Source: Siphonodentalium dalli (Eukaryota > Mollusca > Scaphopoda > Gadilida > Siphonodentaliidae). Taken from it: a stretch of 64,000 nt of DNA. How positions within the stretch are numbered: position 1 is the first letter of the stretch; each line of letters starts with the position of its first letter. A program made the translations under genes and the position numbers. The stretch covers positions 278,465,614-278,529,613 of the forward strand of contig CP136064.1 in the NCBI GenBank assembly GCA_032622095.1, given 5' to 3'. Below, in pieces: positions 1 through 10,039 of the stretch. The notes under the pieces are model-generated. The model searched no databases. It had not been told where the DNA came from and saw only the letters and a program-made list of their open reading frames with translations.

Positions 1-200
1 TCGGCGCACATTTTGGTCAGCGACCTTTTATCCAATTGATCCCAAACTTCTTATGGCTCATAGCCTACTCAGGGCTGACCCCTGGAATTACTTAGACATT
101 TAAACTTTCTGCATTCCTTATTGCCATATTTTACTTGATCCCCTCTCTGAGTTGAGCAACAGTGTCATTGACACTTTCATTGTTTTATTATCCTACCTGA
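1..200. repeat. interspersed repeat fragment, second copy near 8.6-8.85 kb
   Basis: The phrase around 100-127 (acatttaaactttctgcatt) recurs with few changes near 8625-8655, and the phrase around 153-176 (gttgagcaacagtgtcattg) recurs near 8817-8840. Order and orientation are kept, so this is the edge of a copy of the same repeat family cut by the window boundary. No coding content is visible. It presumably lies in an upstream intron of TADA2A. Confidence 0.45.
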
Positions 201-1250
201 GTTTTTGATAAGATAAAACAAATAAAAATTCAAAACCAATTTTATTTTTTATTATTTAGTATACTGGATTACATGATGGTGTCCGGCTGTTCATCCAAAT
301 TGTGCAACTTACCGTCTGCTCATAACATTGGTATCAGATATCTATGAAATTTGTTATGCAGATTTGGCATCAGGAGGTCTTTCAAAAGAGGGTTTATTGA
401 CATTGTTCACGTTTTCCGTTAAAGAGTTATCCCTCTTTCTTTATCTGAAAATGTTGGATTTCTGTCTGTCGTTCGTTAGAATTTTTTTTTTAACAATTTG
501 GTTTCCGACCTGCCAATTCAATTTTGGGGTATCCCAGCATCCGTGGTGAATCCTCTTGTTTTTCCCCATCCTCCTACCTTCTCTTTAGAAATTATTATCT
601 GTAAAACAACAAATAAAAAAGTCTAGTCTGGCCTCAGACTAGAGCTTTATTTAATTTATTGGTTTCCAGATTATTTTGTGGTTAAATCGGGTTGGAGTTG
701 GGAGGAGAAGGGAAATAAAAATAAAATACGGTTTACCAATTAATTTTAATTCATTCCCATTGGAAAATTGGGCAGGAAGAAACAAAAATAAATCCACATT
801 GAAGTTGGATGAAAAGGCTTCCCCTCTGTAGAACAAATATGCACAGATAAGTAGTAGGTGTGTTATCTAGAAAGGAGGCTGACATTTTAATACATGTATA
901 TGTTTTAATTGACATTTTATTATTTCGACAATTTATTTATATGTTACGGAAGTATACGGAGATATCATTCCCATTTATATAATTTCATATACTTTAATTA
1001 AAATGTACCACAGTTCTATTCTGGGCTATTGTTGACATTTTGGTATGTTCTATTGATGTTCTTAACCGAGTCGCTTCACTTCTTTCTGACAGAAAATATA
1101 AATTTTTTAATTTACTTCATTGGTCAACGGGAAAAAATATTTTAGCAATTTTGAATTTTTTTTTGAAAAATTTGGCACGGCTGATCTGTAAACCAACAAG
1201 TATAAATTCTCTCACCTTACAAGTAATACTTATCACATGTTCCCCTCCAG
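201..1250 (+). other. TADA2A intron sequence, no gene seen
   Basis: AT-rich sequence preceding the first recognisable exon. The open frames here (for example 328-549) have no recognisable domain or splice context. I looked for the conserved ADA2 residues that precede the exon at 1251 and did not find them, so the upstream exons lie outside the window. Confidence 0.6.
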
Positions 1251-1338
1251 GATGAGAATGCTTGTCAACAATGGCTGCACAAACAAGCTGGTGTCGAGTC
1301 CATGTCAGAGGGGTTACCGGCCGTGATGCCAACACAAT
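1251..1338 (+). CDS. TADA2A: TADA2A exon (CQQWL region)
   Basis: The acceptor tcccctccag precedes 1251 and the donor gtaagt follows 1338. The exon encodes 29 residues plus one base (phase 1). It contains ACQQWLHKQAGVES, matching the segment before the SWIRM linker in animal ADA2a. Confidence 0.92.
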
Positions 1339-4300
1339 GTAAGTAATGCTTAAAAAAAGTTAGAACAACTTCTGCCTAAGCATTTATATTTCTCATTTTG
1401 GTAGTTTCCCCAAGTACTGACTAATATTATAATTGTATGTTGTCTGTGTTCTCGATACATCAAATTGTTCTCTCTTCAATAACAAATGATCATTAGCTGC
1501 TAATCGTATGTTGTCTGTGTTCTCGATACATCAAATTGTTCTCTCTTCAATAACAAATGATCATTAGCTGCTAATCGTATGTTGTCTGTGTTCTCGATAC
1601 ATCAAATTGTTCTCTCTTCAATAACAAATGATCATTAGCTGCTAATTAGAGGGATCTAAAACTTGAGGCATTTTATTAACTTTCTGAAAGTAAAATTATT
1701 CTGTTTAATTTAACCCTTTCATGATGGGAGCTGCGCTGGTGCAGCATTAAATATCATGTGCAGTGCATTCTGTTATATATGTTAGTCTCCCATAGGGAGC
1801 CTCGCATATATAAGACAATGCACTGACTTACAAGGTCAATCTAAATATTGTTAGGCCAATGTATTCTCTTATATATGCGAGGCTTCCTATGGGAGACTTG
1901 CATATATAAGAGAATGCATTGGCATAGGGTTTTCGCAAAAAAATTCAGGAAGCTCCAGTCATGAATACCTTGTAATAGAATTTGTTTTATTTTCAAAGTT
2001 CGAAAGACTGCCCCACCACTGGAAATTGAAGGTCTTCCAGGCTATGACAAACTCAGTCAGAGAGAGAGAAAGGTAGGTTGAGGGCAGTCTAATTATAACT
2101 ATACCAAGGTTTCATTACAGTCAACACTCAGTCTATAGAGGTTCCGGTACTTAACCCTTTGAGTGCCAGGGGCCGATCTCATCGGCCCTAAACCTACAAA
2201 ATAAGTCTGTTAAAGAATATAAGAATAAATTATTAAAATTGTAAAAAAAAAAAAAAAAAAAAAAAAATGTTAGGCCAATGCATTCTCTTATATATGCGAG
2301 GCGACCTATGGTCGACTCGCATATATAAGATAATTCATTGGCACATGGTATATGGGTTGATACAAAAATCAACCTGGCACTCAAAGGGTTAAATTGATTT
2401 CAGAGATGAATGGGGAATTCCCATCTCGCGACAGCTCATTAATATTTGCGTTTCGAAATATGCACTGTTTACTGTTTTGATTGATGTGCGATAATGCCAA
2501 CATTTGTTAATAACAATGACAGACATCCGTAGGCTGAATAACTAAATGGTATTTATTGTGGATAAATTATCTTCATAGAATATTCTCATGTTCTGGTTTC
2601 AGTTGGGCGGAGTTTGTGTATAAGTGACAAAGTGTGAATAATTATTGGTTTTGCAGGAAGCTATTGATTGGTCGAGGAAAGCATTCTTCGATGCTCAAGT
2701 AATTTCAATGGCGTGATTCCTCCCGTTTTAAATAATTTACTCCAAGGGAATCCCATGCCCTAAGACTGCCTTTGGCCTAAGCAAAATGAGGTTCCCAGAG
2801 GGTGAATTTGGTTATCCTAGACCGCTATGTAGGATGGCATCAATAAATTCACCCTCTGGGGTAGTGATGCGGACCGGACTGGACCACCTTGGGTGGTCCG
2901 GTCCACTACCAAGGCGGTCCAGTCCGGTCCAGGCCATTCCGGTCCGGTACACATGCCTGGACCGGTCCAATACTGTCCGGTCCACCTATAATACACTATA
3001 TGTTAATGAATTCTCTGTTATCTAAAAGTTTTACTCTGTATAGTACAAACTAGAAGGTTACTGGAGTTCAGTACAATGCAATGAGTCCATACATGTTAAA
3101 ACTTACATTGTTTGCCGATTGTATGCATCATTGTCTGTCTCTGGTGGGATATTCTGGGAACGATGCACGATAATAGTATTTCTAGTAATGCGAACATGCA
3201 CTAATTAAATTTATTGGGTAGATATATAGCTATAGCTTGGACCAGAATGTGTTTTAACCAATCTAACTTGGCACTCAACTGATCGTATGCATGATTCGTA
3301 TCATACTTATTTTCATTAAATTGAAATTTAAACGAAATAGCTATACTGATGACAATTATACAAATGTGTATTAATATGACTACTACATTAATATTGGAAT
3401 CTTGGAGATTGTGATGGCTAATTGTATAGTCTTGACAAATACAGTTATATACCTAGGCTACAACTACAAGTACAACTACTATAATACTATTGGATTAATG
3501 TGACTGTCTTGTGTATGTACTATGTAATGTGGTTTGCATGTTTCTTCGATAATTATAACTGAAAAACAATAGAATACTCAATTCGATATCCATCCAAATT
3601 GATTAGTTGATGCCATGTTACACTGTTTATGACAAATAGTTCCATACTCATTCAGTTGCATGTTTGTCGCATTGGTACGGTGCTACATAGTGTTGGGCAT
3701 CAAATCAGGCGCCGCCCACACTGGCACTTTCATTATAAGGAAAGTGACATGTACAATGTACATCTATACATTGTTTTCGTGACATCAAATGTTTAATAGA
3801 TATATTAACCATTTCAATGCGTCAATACATCGTTGCTAATTGATATGACGGCAAATACGCAATAATATTCGCGATAGTTTACTATAACTGAAGTAAAATA
3901 GTGGACCGGACCAGAGAGTACCGGACCGGCAGCATAAAGCGGTCCGGTTCGTCCAGTGACACCCGGTCCAGACTGGACTGCGGTCCACCCCTGGACCGCG
4001 GACCGGACCGGTCCAAAGCGGTCCGGTCCGCATCACTACTCTGGGGACCTTATTCTGCAAATGACATCACACTATTTGCATGCTTGGTTATATCAAAGCG
4101 TTGTGTTTATGACGTTTCAGGTTTGTGCGACCATCAGGCTGGTTCCTGGTTATATAAGTGTTGTGTTTATGTTTCAGGTTTGTGCGACCATCAGGCTGGT
4201 TCCTGAAGCTTATCTGGAATTTAAGAGTGTGCTCTCCATTGAATGTAAAAAGCACGGTTCACTGAGACTGGCTCAAGCTCGGAGTCTTATCAAAATCGAT

Positions 4301-4363
4301 GTCAACAAGACGAGAAAACTCTACGACTTTCTGCTATTAGAAGGAATGATAAATAAGGATTAA
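1251..4363 (+). CDS. TADA2A: TADA2A (ADA2) transcriptional adaptor, 3' three exons
   Basis: C-terminal part of ADA2, an adaptor subunit of GCN5/PCAF-type histone acetyltransferase complexes (nucleus). Three exons, 1251-1338, 1999-2072 and 4178-4363, join in phase (1, then 0) and encode 115 residues before TAA. The first exon carries the conserved ACQQWLHKQ segment. The second carries RKTAPPLEIEGLPGYDKLSQ, the linker that opens the SWIRM region. The last carries the SWIRM helices, including RLVPEAYLEFKS, LRLAQARSLIKID and VNKTRKLYDFL. The order and spacing match animal TADA2A closely, and the reading ends where the family ends. Introns are 660 and 2105 bp. The ZZ and SANT domains and most of the protein lie upstream of the window. 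One oddity is an in-frame duplicate of the final splice acceptor at 4121. The gene is convergent with the PAN-FReD gene. Confidence 0.95.
1435..1647. repeat. 71-bp tandem triplication in TADA2A intron
   Basis: Three head-to-tail copies of a 71-bp unit start at 1435, 1506 and 1577. Each begins gtatgttgtctgtgttctcg and ends at gctgctaat. The copies are essentially identical, so the event is recent. Confidence 0.95.
1714..1970. mobile_element. TTAA-flanked MITE, family 2 (right end decayed)
   Basis: Begins at the TTAA of 1710-1713 with CCCTTTCATGATGGGAGCT. It contains two copies of the hairpin core (ATGCATTCTCTTATATATGC type). The right end reads agctccagtcatgaa, the complement of the terminal repeat, but the final AGGGTTAA is lost. 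The same family occurs at 4479-4676 and, inverted, at 5829-6049. The TTAA target and CCC-starting ends suggest mobilisation by a piggyBac-type transposase; that is inference. Confidence 0.75.
1999..2072 (+). CDS. TADA2A: TADA2A exon (SWIRM linker)
   Basis: The acceptor tttcaaag precedes 1999 and the donor gtaggt follows 2072. Its two leading bases complete a Phe codon with the T of the previous exon, followed by 24 codons ending in phase 0. It includes APPLEIEGLPGYDKL, diagnostic of ADA2 proteins. Confidence 0.95.
2155..2388. mobile_element. TTAA-flanked MITE, family 3
   Basis: Flanked by TTAA at 2151-2154 and 2389-2392. The terminal inverted repeats CCCTTTGAGTGCCAGG are perfect over 16 bp. 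Inside is a poly-A tract (about 2250-2270) and one copy of the hairpin core shared with families 1 and 2. It lies in the last TADA2A intron. Confidence 0.85.
2790..4070. repeat. short inverted-repeat element hosting the hAT insertion
   Basis: Outside the hAT element the sequence forms a 25-bp inverted repeat: left arm near 2790-2814 (ending agagggtgaattt), right arm near 2845-2861 continuing at 4047-4052 (ggggacctta). A second copy of the family occurs at about 20180-20410, with the same phrases tagaccgctatg and ttggggacctcattctgc. The hAT element interrupts the right arm. Confidence 0.6.
2862..4038. mobile_element. non-autonomous hAT-type element, 1177 bp, 8-bp TSD
   Basis: Terminal inverted repeats TAGTGATGCGGACCGGAC are identical at both ends over 18 bp. 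They are flanked by the 8-bp target duplication CTCTGGGG (2854-2861 and 4039-4046). The start TAGTGATG and the 8-bp duplication are typical of hAT elements. Both ends are rich in clustered GGACCGG/CCGGTCC subterminal motifs, the kind of repeats a hAT transposase binds. The interior is AT-rich without a transposase frame, so the element needs a partner. It lies in the last TADA2A intron, ending about 80 bp upstream of the exon's alternative acceptor. Confidence 0.9.
4121..4177 (+). other. TADA2A: in-frame duplicated splice acceptor and exon start of TADA2A
   Basis: The sequence around the true acceptor (4175-4177 cag, exon start 4178) is duplicated 57 bp upstream (cag at 4118-4120). Both copies read gtttcag followed by gtttgtgcgaccatcaggct. 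Because 57 is 19 codons and the interval has no stop, the upstream acceptor would insert 19 residues, repeating VCATIRLVP, ahead of the SWIRM core. The downstream acceptor gives the family-consistent protein. Confidence 0.85.
4178..4363 (+). CDS. TADA2A: TADA2A terminal exon (SWIRM domain)
   Basis: 61 codons plus TAA. Contains RLVPEAYLEFKSVLSIE, LRLAQARSLIKIDVNKT and RKLYDFLLLEGMI, the conserved helices of the ADA2 SWIRM domain. It ends at the usual family C-terminus. The start is set by the acceptor gtttcag and by phase 0 from the previous exon. Confidence 0.95.
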   Translation, partial: VCATIRLVPEAYLEFKSVLSIECKKHGSLRLAQARSLIKIDVNKTRKLYDFLLLEGMINKD

Positions 4364-5147
4364 AGTCATCATTTACTAACCCTTTATGGAGCCCCTAACA
4401 GAGAGAACAATGCACTGATGACTGTTGTCTGCTTGGGTCCGTGTGAGGCTCCATACGGGAGTGATATGTAATTTTTAACCCTTTCATGAAGGGAGTGGTG
4501 CAGCATTATATATCATGTGCCAGTGCATTCTCTTATATATGCGAGTCTCCCATAGGGAACCTTGCATATATAGAGAATTCACTGGCTTACAAGGTCAAGG
4601 TAAATATTGTTAGGCCATTGTATTCTCTTATATATGTGAGGCTTCCTATGGGAGACTCGCATATATGATGAAAGGGTTAAAATAATCTTATGTGTTTATT
4701 TAACACTTATATTGGAATACATTGGAATGGTCTTCTTCTATTTCTACATATTACCTTCAATTTACTGAAGATTATGCAGAGGTCCAGGTAGCTACCACAG
4801 TCGAGCAACTTTATAACCCTGTGGTGACTCCAGTAGTGTCCTTTAACATGCACATACCGAGGCGTGTGCACGGGTCAGCAATTAATGTCCGAGTCTGATC
4901 GGACAGCGTACTGCACCCACAACAACAAACTCTTCTTAATTAAAGCAGCTATTTATATTGAATCTTATATATGTCCATGATTAATGAGTGCGGGTCAGTG
5001 TATACAAACAGGAGAGAGCCTAGTCCTAAAGTTGAAATTGACATGTTGTAGAATTATCGATACATCAAGTGGCATTATAAATTCGTCGCTTGGCGGCACA
5101 CATGTTTCTGGTAGTTGTTAGTTTCAGTGATCTGTCTGAACCTACAG
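4364..5147. other. TADA2A 3' flank / probable 3' UTR
   Basis: AT-rich sequence after the TADA2A stop, containing a family-2 MITE (4479-4676). No AATAAA is obvious. An ATTAAA near 4936 is a weak candidate polyadenylation signal. Nothing coding is seen. Confidence 0.5.
4479..4676. mobile_element. TTAA-flanked MITE, family 2
   Basis: Flanked by TTAA at 4475-4478 and 4677-4680; the ends read CCCTTTCAT and ATGAAAGGG. It contains two hairpin-core segments. It lies about 115 bp beyond the TADA2A stop, so it may be transcribed in the 3' UTR. Confidence 0.85.
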
Positions 5148-5151
5148 TTAA

Positions 5152-5607
5152 CCCTTTACCCAACAGAAAGACCCTGTGCCAATGCATTCTCTTATATATG
5201 CGAGTCGACCATAGTTCGCCTCGCATATATAAGAGAATGCATTGGCTTAACACATGTTAAAAATGATAAAATTGTCAAAGAATGCTGAAGAATGTAGAAA
5301 AATATTATAAAAATTGTTAAAAAATGTAAGAAAAAATTATAAAATTGTTAAAGAATGTAAGAAAAAATGGTAAAAAGTGTTAAAAAAGATTTTTTTTAGG
5401 CCAATGCATTCTCTTATATATGCGAGGCGACCTATGGTCGACTTGCATATATAAGAGAATGCATTGGCACAGGGCAAACTGTAACCATCACAATGTGGTC
5501 AATGAACCGGTTCCAATGATATCCATATTTGTATGGTGTTAGTGAAGATATTTTAGGCTGTTGAAGCTTTATTTTGGGCGTTTTTGGCCGTTTTGTTGGG
5601 TAAAGGG
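5152..5607. mobile_element. TTAA-flanked MITE, family 1 (copy A)
   Basis: Flanked by TTAA at 5148-5151 and 5608-5611. The terminal repeats CCCTTTACCCAACA continue for about 22 bp with one mismatch. Near each end lies a near-perfect hairpin of about 67 bp (roughly 5178-5244 and 5400-5466) built on CCAATGCATTCTCTTATATA. The middle is degenerate aaaattgttaaagaatgtaa repeats. Other copies are at 6932-7366, 11900-12358 and 47316-47684. Confidence 0.9.
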
Positions 5608-5828
5608 TTAAATAACAAAACACGATTTCATGGTAGCTCCACGAAAAGATTGATACGGCGATTTATGTTACGGCCATTTTCTGCCATTTTCTAGGCAAGC
5701 ATATAATAAATGGTCATACTTGGGTAGCTGTACATGATTTCATTGGTTGTCAGAGGGATGAAAAATAGGTATCTGGGCAACATATTACTGTTCTTGTCAA
5801 ATGTGGTATCACTGGTTTGATAGTTTAA

Positions 5829-6049
5829 ACCTTTCATGACTGGAGCTTCCTGAAATTTTGCGAAAACCCTGTGCCAATGCATTCTCTTAGAGAGAATGTA
5901 TTGGCCTAACTATAATTACCTTGACATTGTAAACCAGTGCATTCTTTTATATATGCGAGGCTCCCTATGAGAGACTAGCATATATAAGAGAATGCACCAG
6001 AGCAGGATCTTTTATGTTGCACCAGCGCAGCTCCTGTCATGAAAGGGTT
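5829..6049. mobile_element. TTAA-flanked MITE, family 2 (inverted orientation)
   Basis: Flanked by TTAA at 5825-5828 and 6050-6053. The right end reads, in complement, CCCTTTCATGACAGGAGCTG, matching the left end of the copy at 1714. The left hairpin core is shortened (only cattctcttagagagaatg remains at about 5879-5897). Confidence 0.8.
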
Positions 6050-6053
6050 AACT

Positions 6054-6770
6054 ATTTTAGGCCAGATTATTTGTTTGTCAGGGAAAGCCTCATCCCCAAA
6101 AACCTTCTCCTCAAGAATATTTAAACCCGTAGAGAGCCCCACATAGACTGGAGCAGACGACACTCTGTAGTGCATGCTTCTATCTATGTGAGGCTCCTCA
6201 ATCATATTTATAACCTGCCATAAATTAAAGTAAATTTATTAATTAGATATGAAATTTTTGCCCATAATTGCTTGTTATCGAACTTGGTGAATATCACTTA
6301 AATTTGCTCTTAAACTGAGTAATATCATATTACAACATCACAAATCCGAGTAATATGGTTTTACGACATGTTTTAACTCTTATATCTCACTGCTAAATAG
6401 GTGCAGAACAGATTTTTGTGACATCACTTTGTTGAAATAGCGTGTCTGTCATTTGCAGATTTGAGAGCTTTCAGATGAATGGCAACAAGCCATATTTCCG
6501 ACTAAATCCTGAAAAGTTACCAATAATTATTCTGTGGTTAACGAGTCGATTAATTAGGGCATTACTGTACCTCAAATCAGATATGAGGTTACATCGGGAT
6601 GATTTCGGGCCTAATATCAAACAAACCAAGTAATAAATATTCTCTAAATATAAATACTACTCACCTCTATTTATTTGACAAGTCTTCATGGCCAAAGTTG
6701 ACAACAAGATGTTCAAACGCCTTATAAAAATAAATCATCTAACAAGTCATCGTTTTCATATAGAAATTCA
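6054..6770. other. intergenic, nothing recognised
   Basis: AT-rich sequence between MITE copies. The short open frames here show no domain, and I see no splice sites pairing with a recognisable exon. Confidence 0.5.
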
Positions 6771-6885
6771 TGTGTAAGCACCAACCATGTTAAATAATGT
6801 TTGATGCTGGTGTAAGCACCAACCATGTTAAATAATGTTTGATGCTGGTGTAAGCATGTTAAATAATGTTTGATGCTGGTGCTCA
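6771..6885. repeat. 38-bp tandem repeat, about 3 copies
   Basis: A unit beginning gtgtaagcaccaaccatgtt repeats at 6771 and 6809. A third copy at 6847 lacks the caccaac stretch. Confidence 0.9.
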
Positions 6886-6931
6886 CTTAGATGTCGATTG
6901 AGGTAATATCCACGCATCTTGTATGTATTAA

Positions 6932-7366
6932 CCCTTTACCCAACAGAACAGCCCTGTGCCAATGCATTCTCTTATATATGCGAGTCGACCATATGTCGCC
7001 TCGCATATATAAGAGAATGCATTGGCTTAACACATATTAAAAATGATAAAATTGTCAAAGAATGTAGAAAAATATTATAAAAAATATAAGAAAATATTAT
7101 AAAATTGTTAAAGAATGTAAGAAAAAAGTGTTAATTTTTTTTTTTTAGGCCAATGTATTCTCTTATATATGCGAGGCGACCTATGGTCGACTCGCATATA
7201 TAAGAGAATGCATTGGCACAGGGCATAACTGTAACCATCACAATGTGGTCAATGAACCGTTTCCAATGATATCCATATTTGTATGGTTTTATTGAGACAG
7301 ACCGAAGATATTTTAGGTTGTTAAAGCTTTATTTGGGCGTTTTTGGCCGTTTTGTTGGGTAAAGGG
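6932..7366. mobile_element. TTAA-flanked MITE, family 1 (copy B)
   Basis: Same structure as copy A: TTAA at 6928-6931 and 7367-7370, CCCTTTACCCAACA ends, and two terminal hairpins. The interior is slightly shorter. Confidence 0.9.
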
Positions 7367-7559
7367 TTAAATCTGTGGGTTTGAAATGGAGGGTAAATAT
7401 GATGAGCAGCAGTCCTGATTCAGTATATTGCCCATGTTTAGTGTCTTTGGTGAATATTGGACTAAAATAAATATTTTATATATAAATGCCTGCCTCCTTA
7501 CTAAATTAATTCGAAGTAAATAATAAATAACATATCTTCCTCCCTCATCACATTGCCTG

Positions 7560-8640
7560 AGATTTACTCTTTGTATGATTAAATCCTTTGACATGCCCTA
7601 CAGACCACATCCCTCATCCAATCGTCACCAACCACATATTGAACTTCAGGGTGACCACTAGATGGGAGCCATCAAATTTTTCCAAATTTTTTTGAAAAAC
7701 ATGGCTGCCAGTGGCCATCTTGATTTTACTCTTTGTATGGCTACATCCTTTAGCACACCCTACATGTCACATATCTAATCCGAACGTCACCAAACTTCAT
7801 ATGGATCTTCGGGGTGGGAGCCATAAATTTTTCAGAAATTTGTTAAAAAACATGGCCGCCAGCAGCCATCTTGGATTTCAAATTGGAATCCATCGTCACA
7901 ACATGCAGCCTGTATTTATTGAAGAATTGTTTTAAAAATGTACAAGCATGTTTAGGATCAACACTGGATGGGAGCTATGAAAAACATGGCCACTGGCAGC
8001 CATCTTGGACTTTACTTTATGCATGAATAAATCCTTTGGCACACCCGACAGACTAAATTCATCATCCGGTCGTCATCAAACTTCTTATGGATCTTTTTGG
8101 TGACCACTTGATGGGAGCCACAAAATTTTCTTTAATTTCATTGAAAAACATGGCTGCCAGCAGCCATATTGGATTTTACTCTTTGCATGATTAAATTCTT
8201 TGACATGCCCTACAGACCACATCCCTCATCCAATCGTCACCAAACTTCATATGGATCATTTTGGTGACCACTAAATGGGAGCAAACAAATTTTTCTGAAT
8301 TTCATTGAAAATATTTTTTATTTTACTCTTTGCATGACTAAATACTTTGACAACCCTATAGACCAGATCCCTCTTCCAATCATTACCAAACTGTATTTAG
8401 ATCTTCGTGGGTGACCTCCAGATGAGAGCCACCAAAAAATTTTCCATATTCAATAACAAAACATGGCTTCCAGAGCCATCTTGGATTTCACATGTGAATC
8501 GATCGGCACATTCTGCAGCCCACATCTATTGGAGAAATGTTTTGAAAATTTACAGACATGTTTAGGATCACTTTTAGATGGAAGCTATCAAATATGAATG
8601 ATTTTGACCTCTGGTAATGGTTAAACATTTAAATTTTCTG
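7560..8640. repeat. degenerate tandem repeat, about 164-bp unit
   Basis: The phrase tttactctttgcatgattaa recurs near 7563, 7726, 8009, 8176 and 8328, mostly about 164 bp apart. Each unit also carries catggctgccagcagccatc and catccaatcgtcaccaaact phrases. Units are strongly diverged. A related fragment (aagatggccactggcagcca) lies near 57836. Short frames within it are not conserved between units. Confidence 0.8.
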
Positions 8641-8721
8641 CATTCCTTATCGCTCTATTGACTGTAAGGTATGACATTATAGATCCCCCCTTGTTGAAAA
8701 ACATTGTGACTTTTTACCTAT

Positions 8722-8935
8722 GCGATTGTAAACAAGATCAATATACAACGACACAGGAATTCACTTGAATGACAATAACAAGCTACTTCTACTACTCAAC
8801 TTCACAAGACATCTCGTTGAGCAACAGTGTCATTGACATTTTAATCGAATATATATGTGATTGTAAACAGGTTCAATATACAACGACACAGGAAATTCAC
8901 TTGACTGACAATAACAGGCTACTCAACTTCGCAAG
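8722..8935. repeat. imperfect tandem duplication, about 137-bp offset
   Basis: The segment beginning gcgattgtaaacaagatcaa at about 8722 recurs as tgattgtaaacaggttcaat at about 8859, each followed by atatacaacgacacagga and a tgacaataacaggctact-type tail. Confidence 0.8.
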
Positions 8936-8939
8936 ACGC

Positions 8940-9464
8940 CGCAGCCCTTGTCATGCTGATGAATGATCAGATATCTAAAGTGTGATGTTAGTGATTATCA
9001 ATAGTAAGTCATTTGTGAAAGAAGGCATTCATCAGCTGCAAGAAATTTTCATTTGCTATGTCACAATGTGTAAGAAAACATATTTGAGAGAGATTTTATG
9101 ACTATTGTGCTTTGATAAAATATTTGTTTTAATTGAGATCTAGCAGACAATCAAAACAAGATTTATATAGCAGACTCCCTTGATGTGTTCTGACCGGAAT
9201 AAGAAATAATCATGCCAAAATAAGATATTTTCATAAATTTAATATCTAAATAGTAAAAAAATAGCATCATTATTATTAAAAAATTACATGCAGGGACTTG
9301 TTGAAATCATTGCCTTGTTGAAATCATTGCCATAATGTTTATGCCCAACAAAGCTTCCCCAATAATGTAGTAAATAATATCTGTGCGAAGTTCAACCGTT
9401 GTGTTCTCTGAAATGGTACAGTCGATGTGGTTGAAATTTTTGACAATCGTAGTTCATTGCTACA
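8940..9464. other. intergenic, nothing recognised
   Basis: AT-rich sequence without open frames of note. The phrase gttgaaatcattgcc is locally duplicated near 9299 and 9316. Confidence 0.5.
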
Positions 9465-9942
9465 TTAAAGGTACTCAATCCGATCAGAGGGTCCTATATT
9501 ACTATTTCTTTGGCTTTGGGGGTAAACAATAATTGATTCGAGTCGAGGAACCTACCAATCAACGCTCAGGGTGATCAGATATCGATATTTGAAGTTTCGT
9601 TATTTCTATTCTTTCTGTCCCAGAACACAGTCAAAATTGCGTTATTATTACCACTTGATTTTAGAGTTATCCATCCTTGTCTGTTTAAATAGTGTTTTGG
9701 TGTACACATCTCGAGCAGATTACGAAGTTAAGGGCAATTATTAGTACTCATCTCGAGAAAATAACAAATTTCAAAAATCAATATCTAATAACTCTGAGCT
9801 TTGTTTGATGGGTTCCTCGACTCGAATCAAATATTTTTTAACCCCAAAGCCAAAGAAATAGTAACATAGGACCCTCTGATCGGATTGTTGTTGTTGGAAT
9901 ATGTTGAGATGGGGACCCTCTGATCGGATTGAGTACCTTTAA
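9465..9942. mobile_element. palindromic MITE, TTAAAGGTACTC ends
   Basis: Begins TTAAAGGTACTCAATCCGAT and ends with its complement. Long inverted arms share cctatattactatttctttg and gattcgagtcgaggaacc. The right arm carries an extra stretch of about 40 bp that repeats the terminal ccgatcagagggtcc. A second full copy is at 22934-23410 and a left-arm fragment at 41097-41340. Confidence 0.85.
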
Positions 9943-10039
9943 TCCAATGAATGGTGTTTGGATACTAACTGATTTATTCAATGATATAAGTCCACAATAG
10001 GTCTGTAATATTTACTGAATGATAGTATCAATAATCAAT

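Noticed and set aside
2640-2710. Possible extra TADA2A exon after ttttgcag at about 2656
   Set aside because: The exons at 1999-2072 and 4178 already join in phase with the conserved protein, and inserting this segment would disrupt the SWIRM linker.
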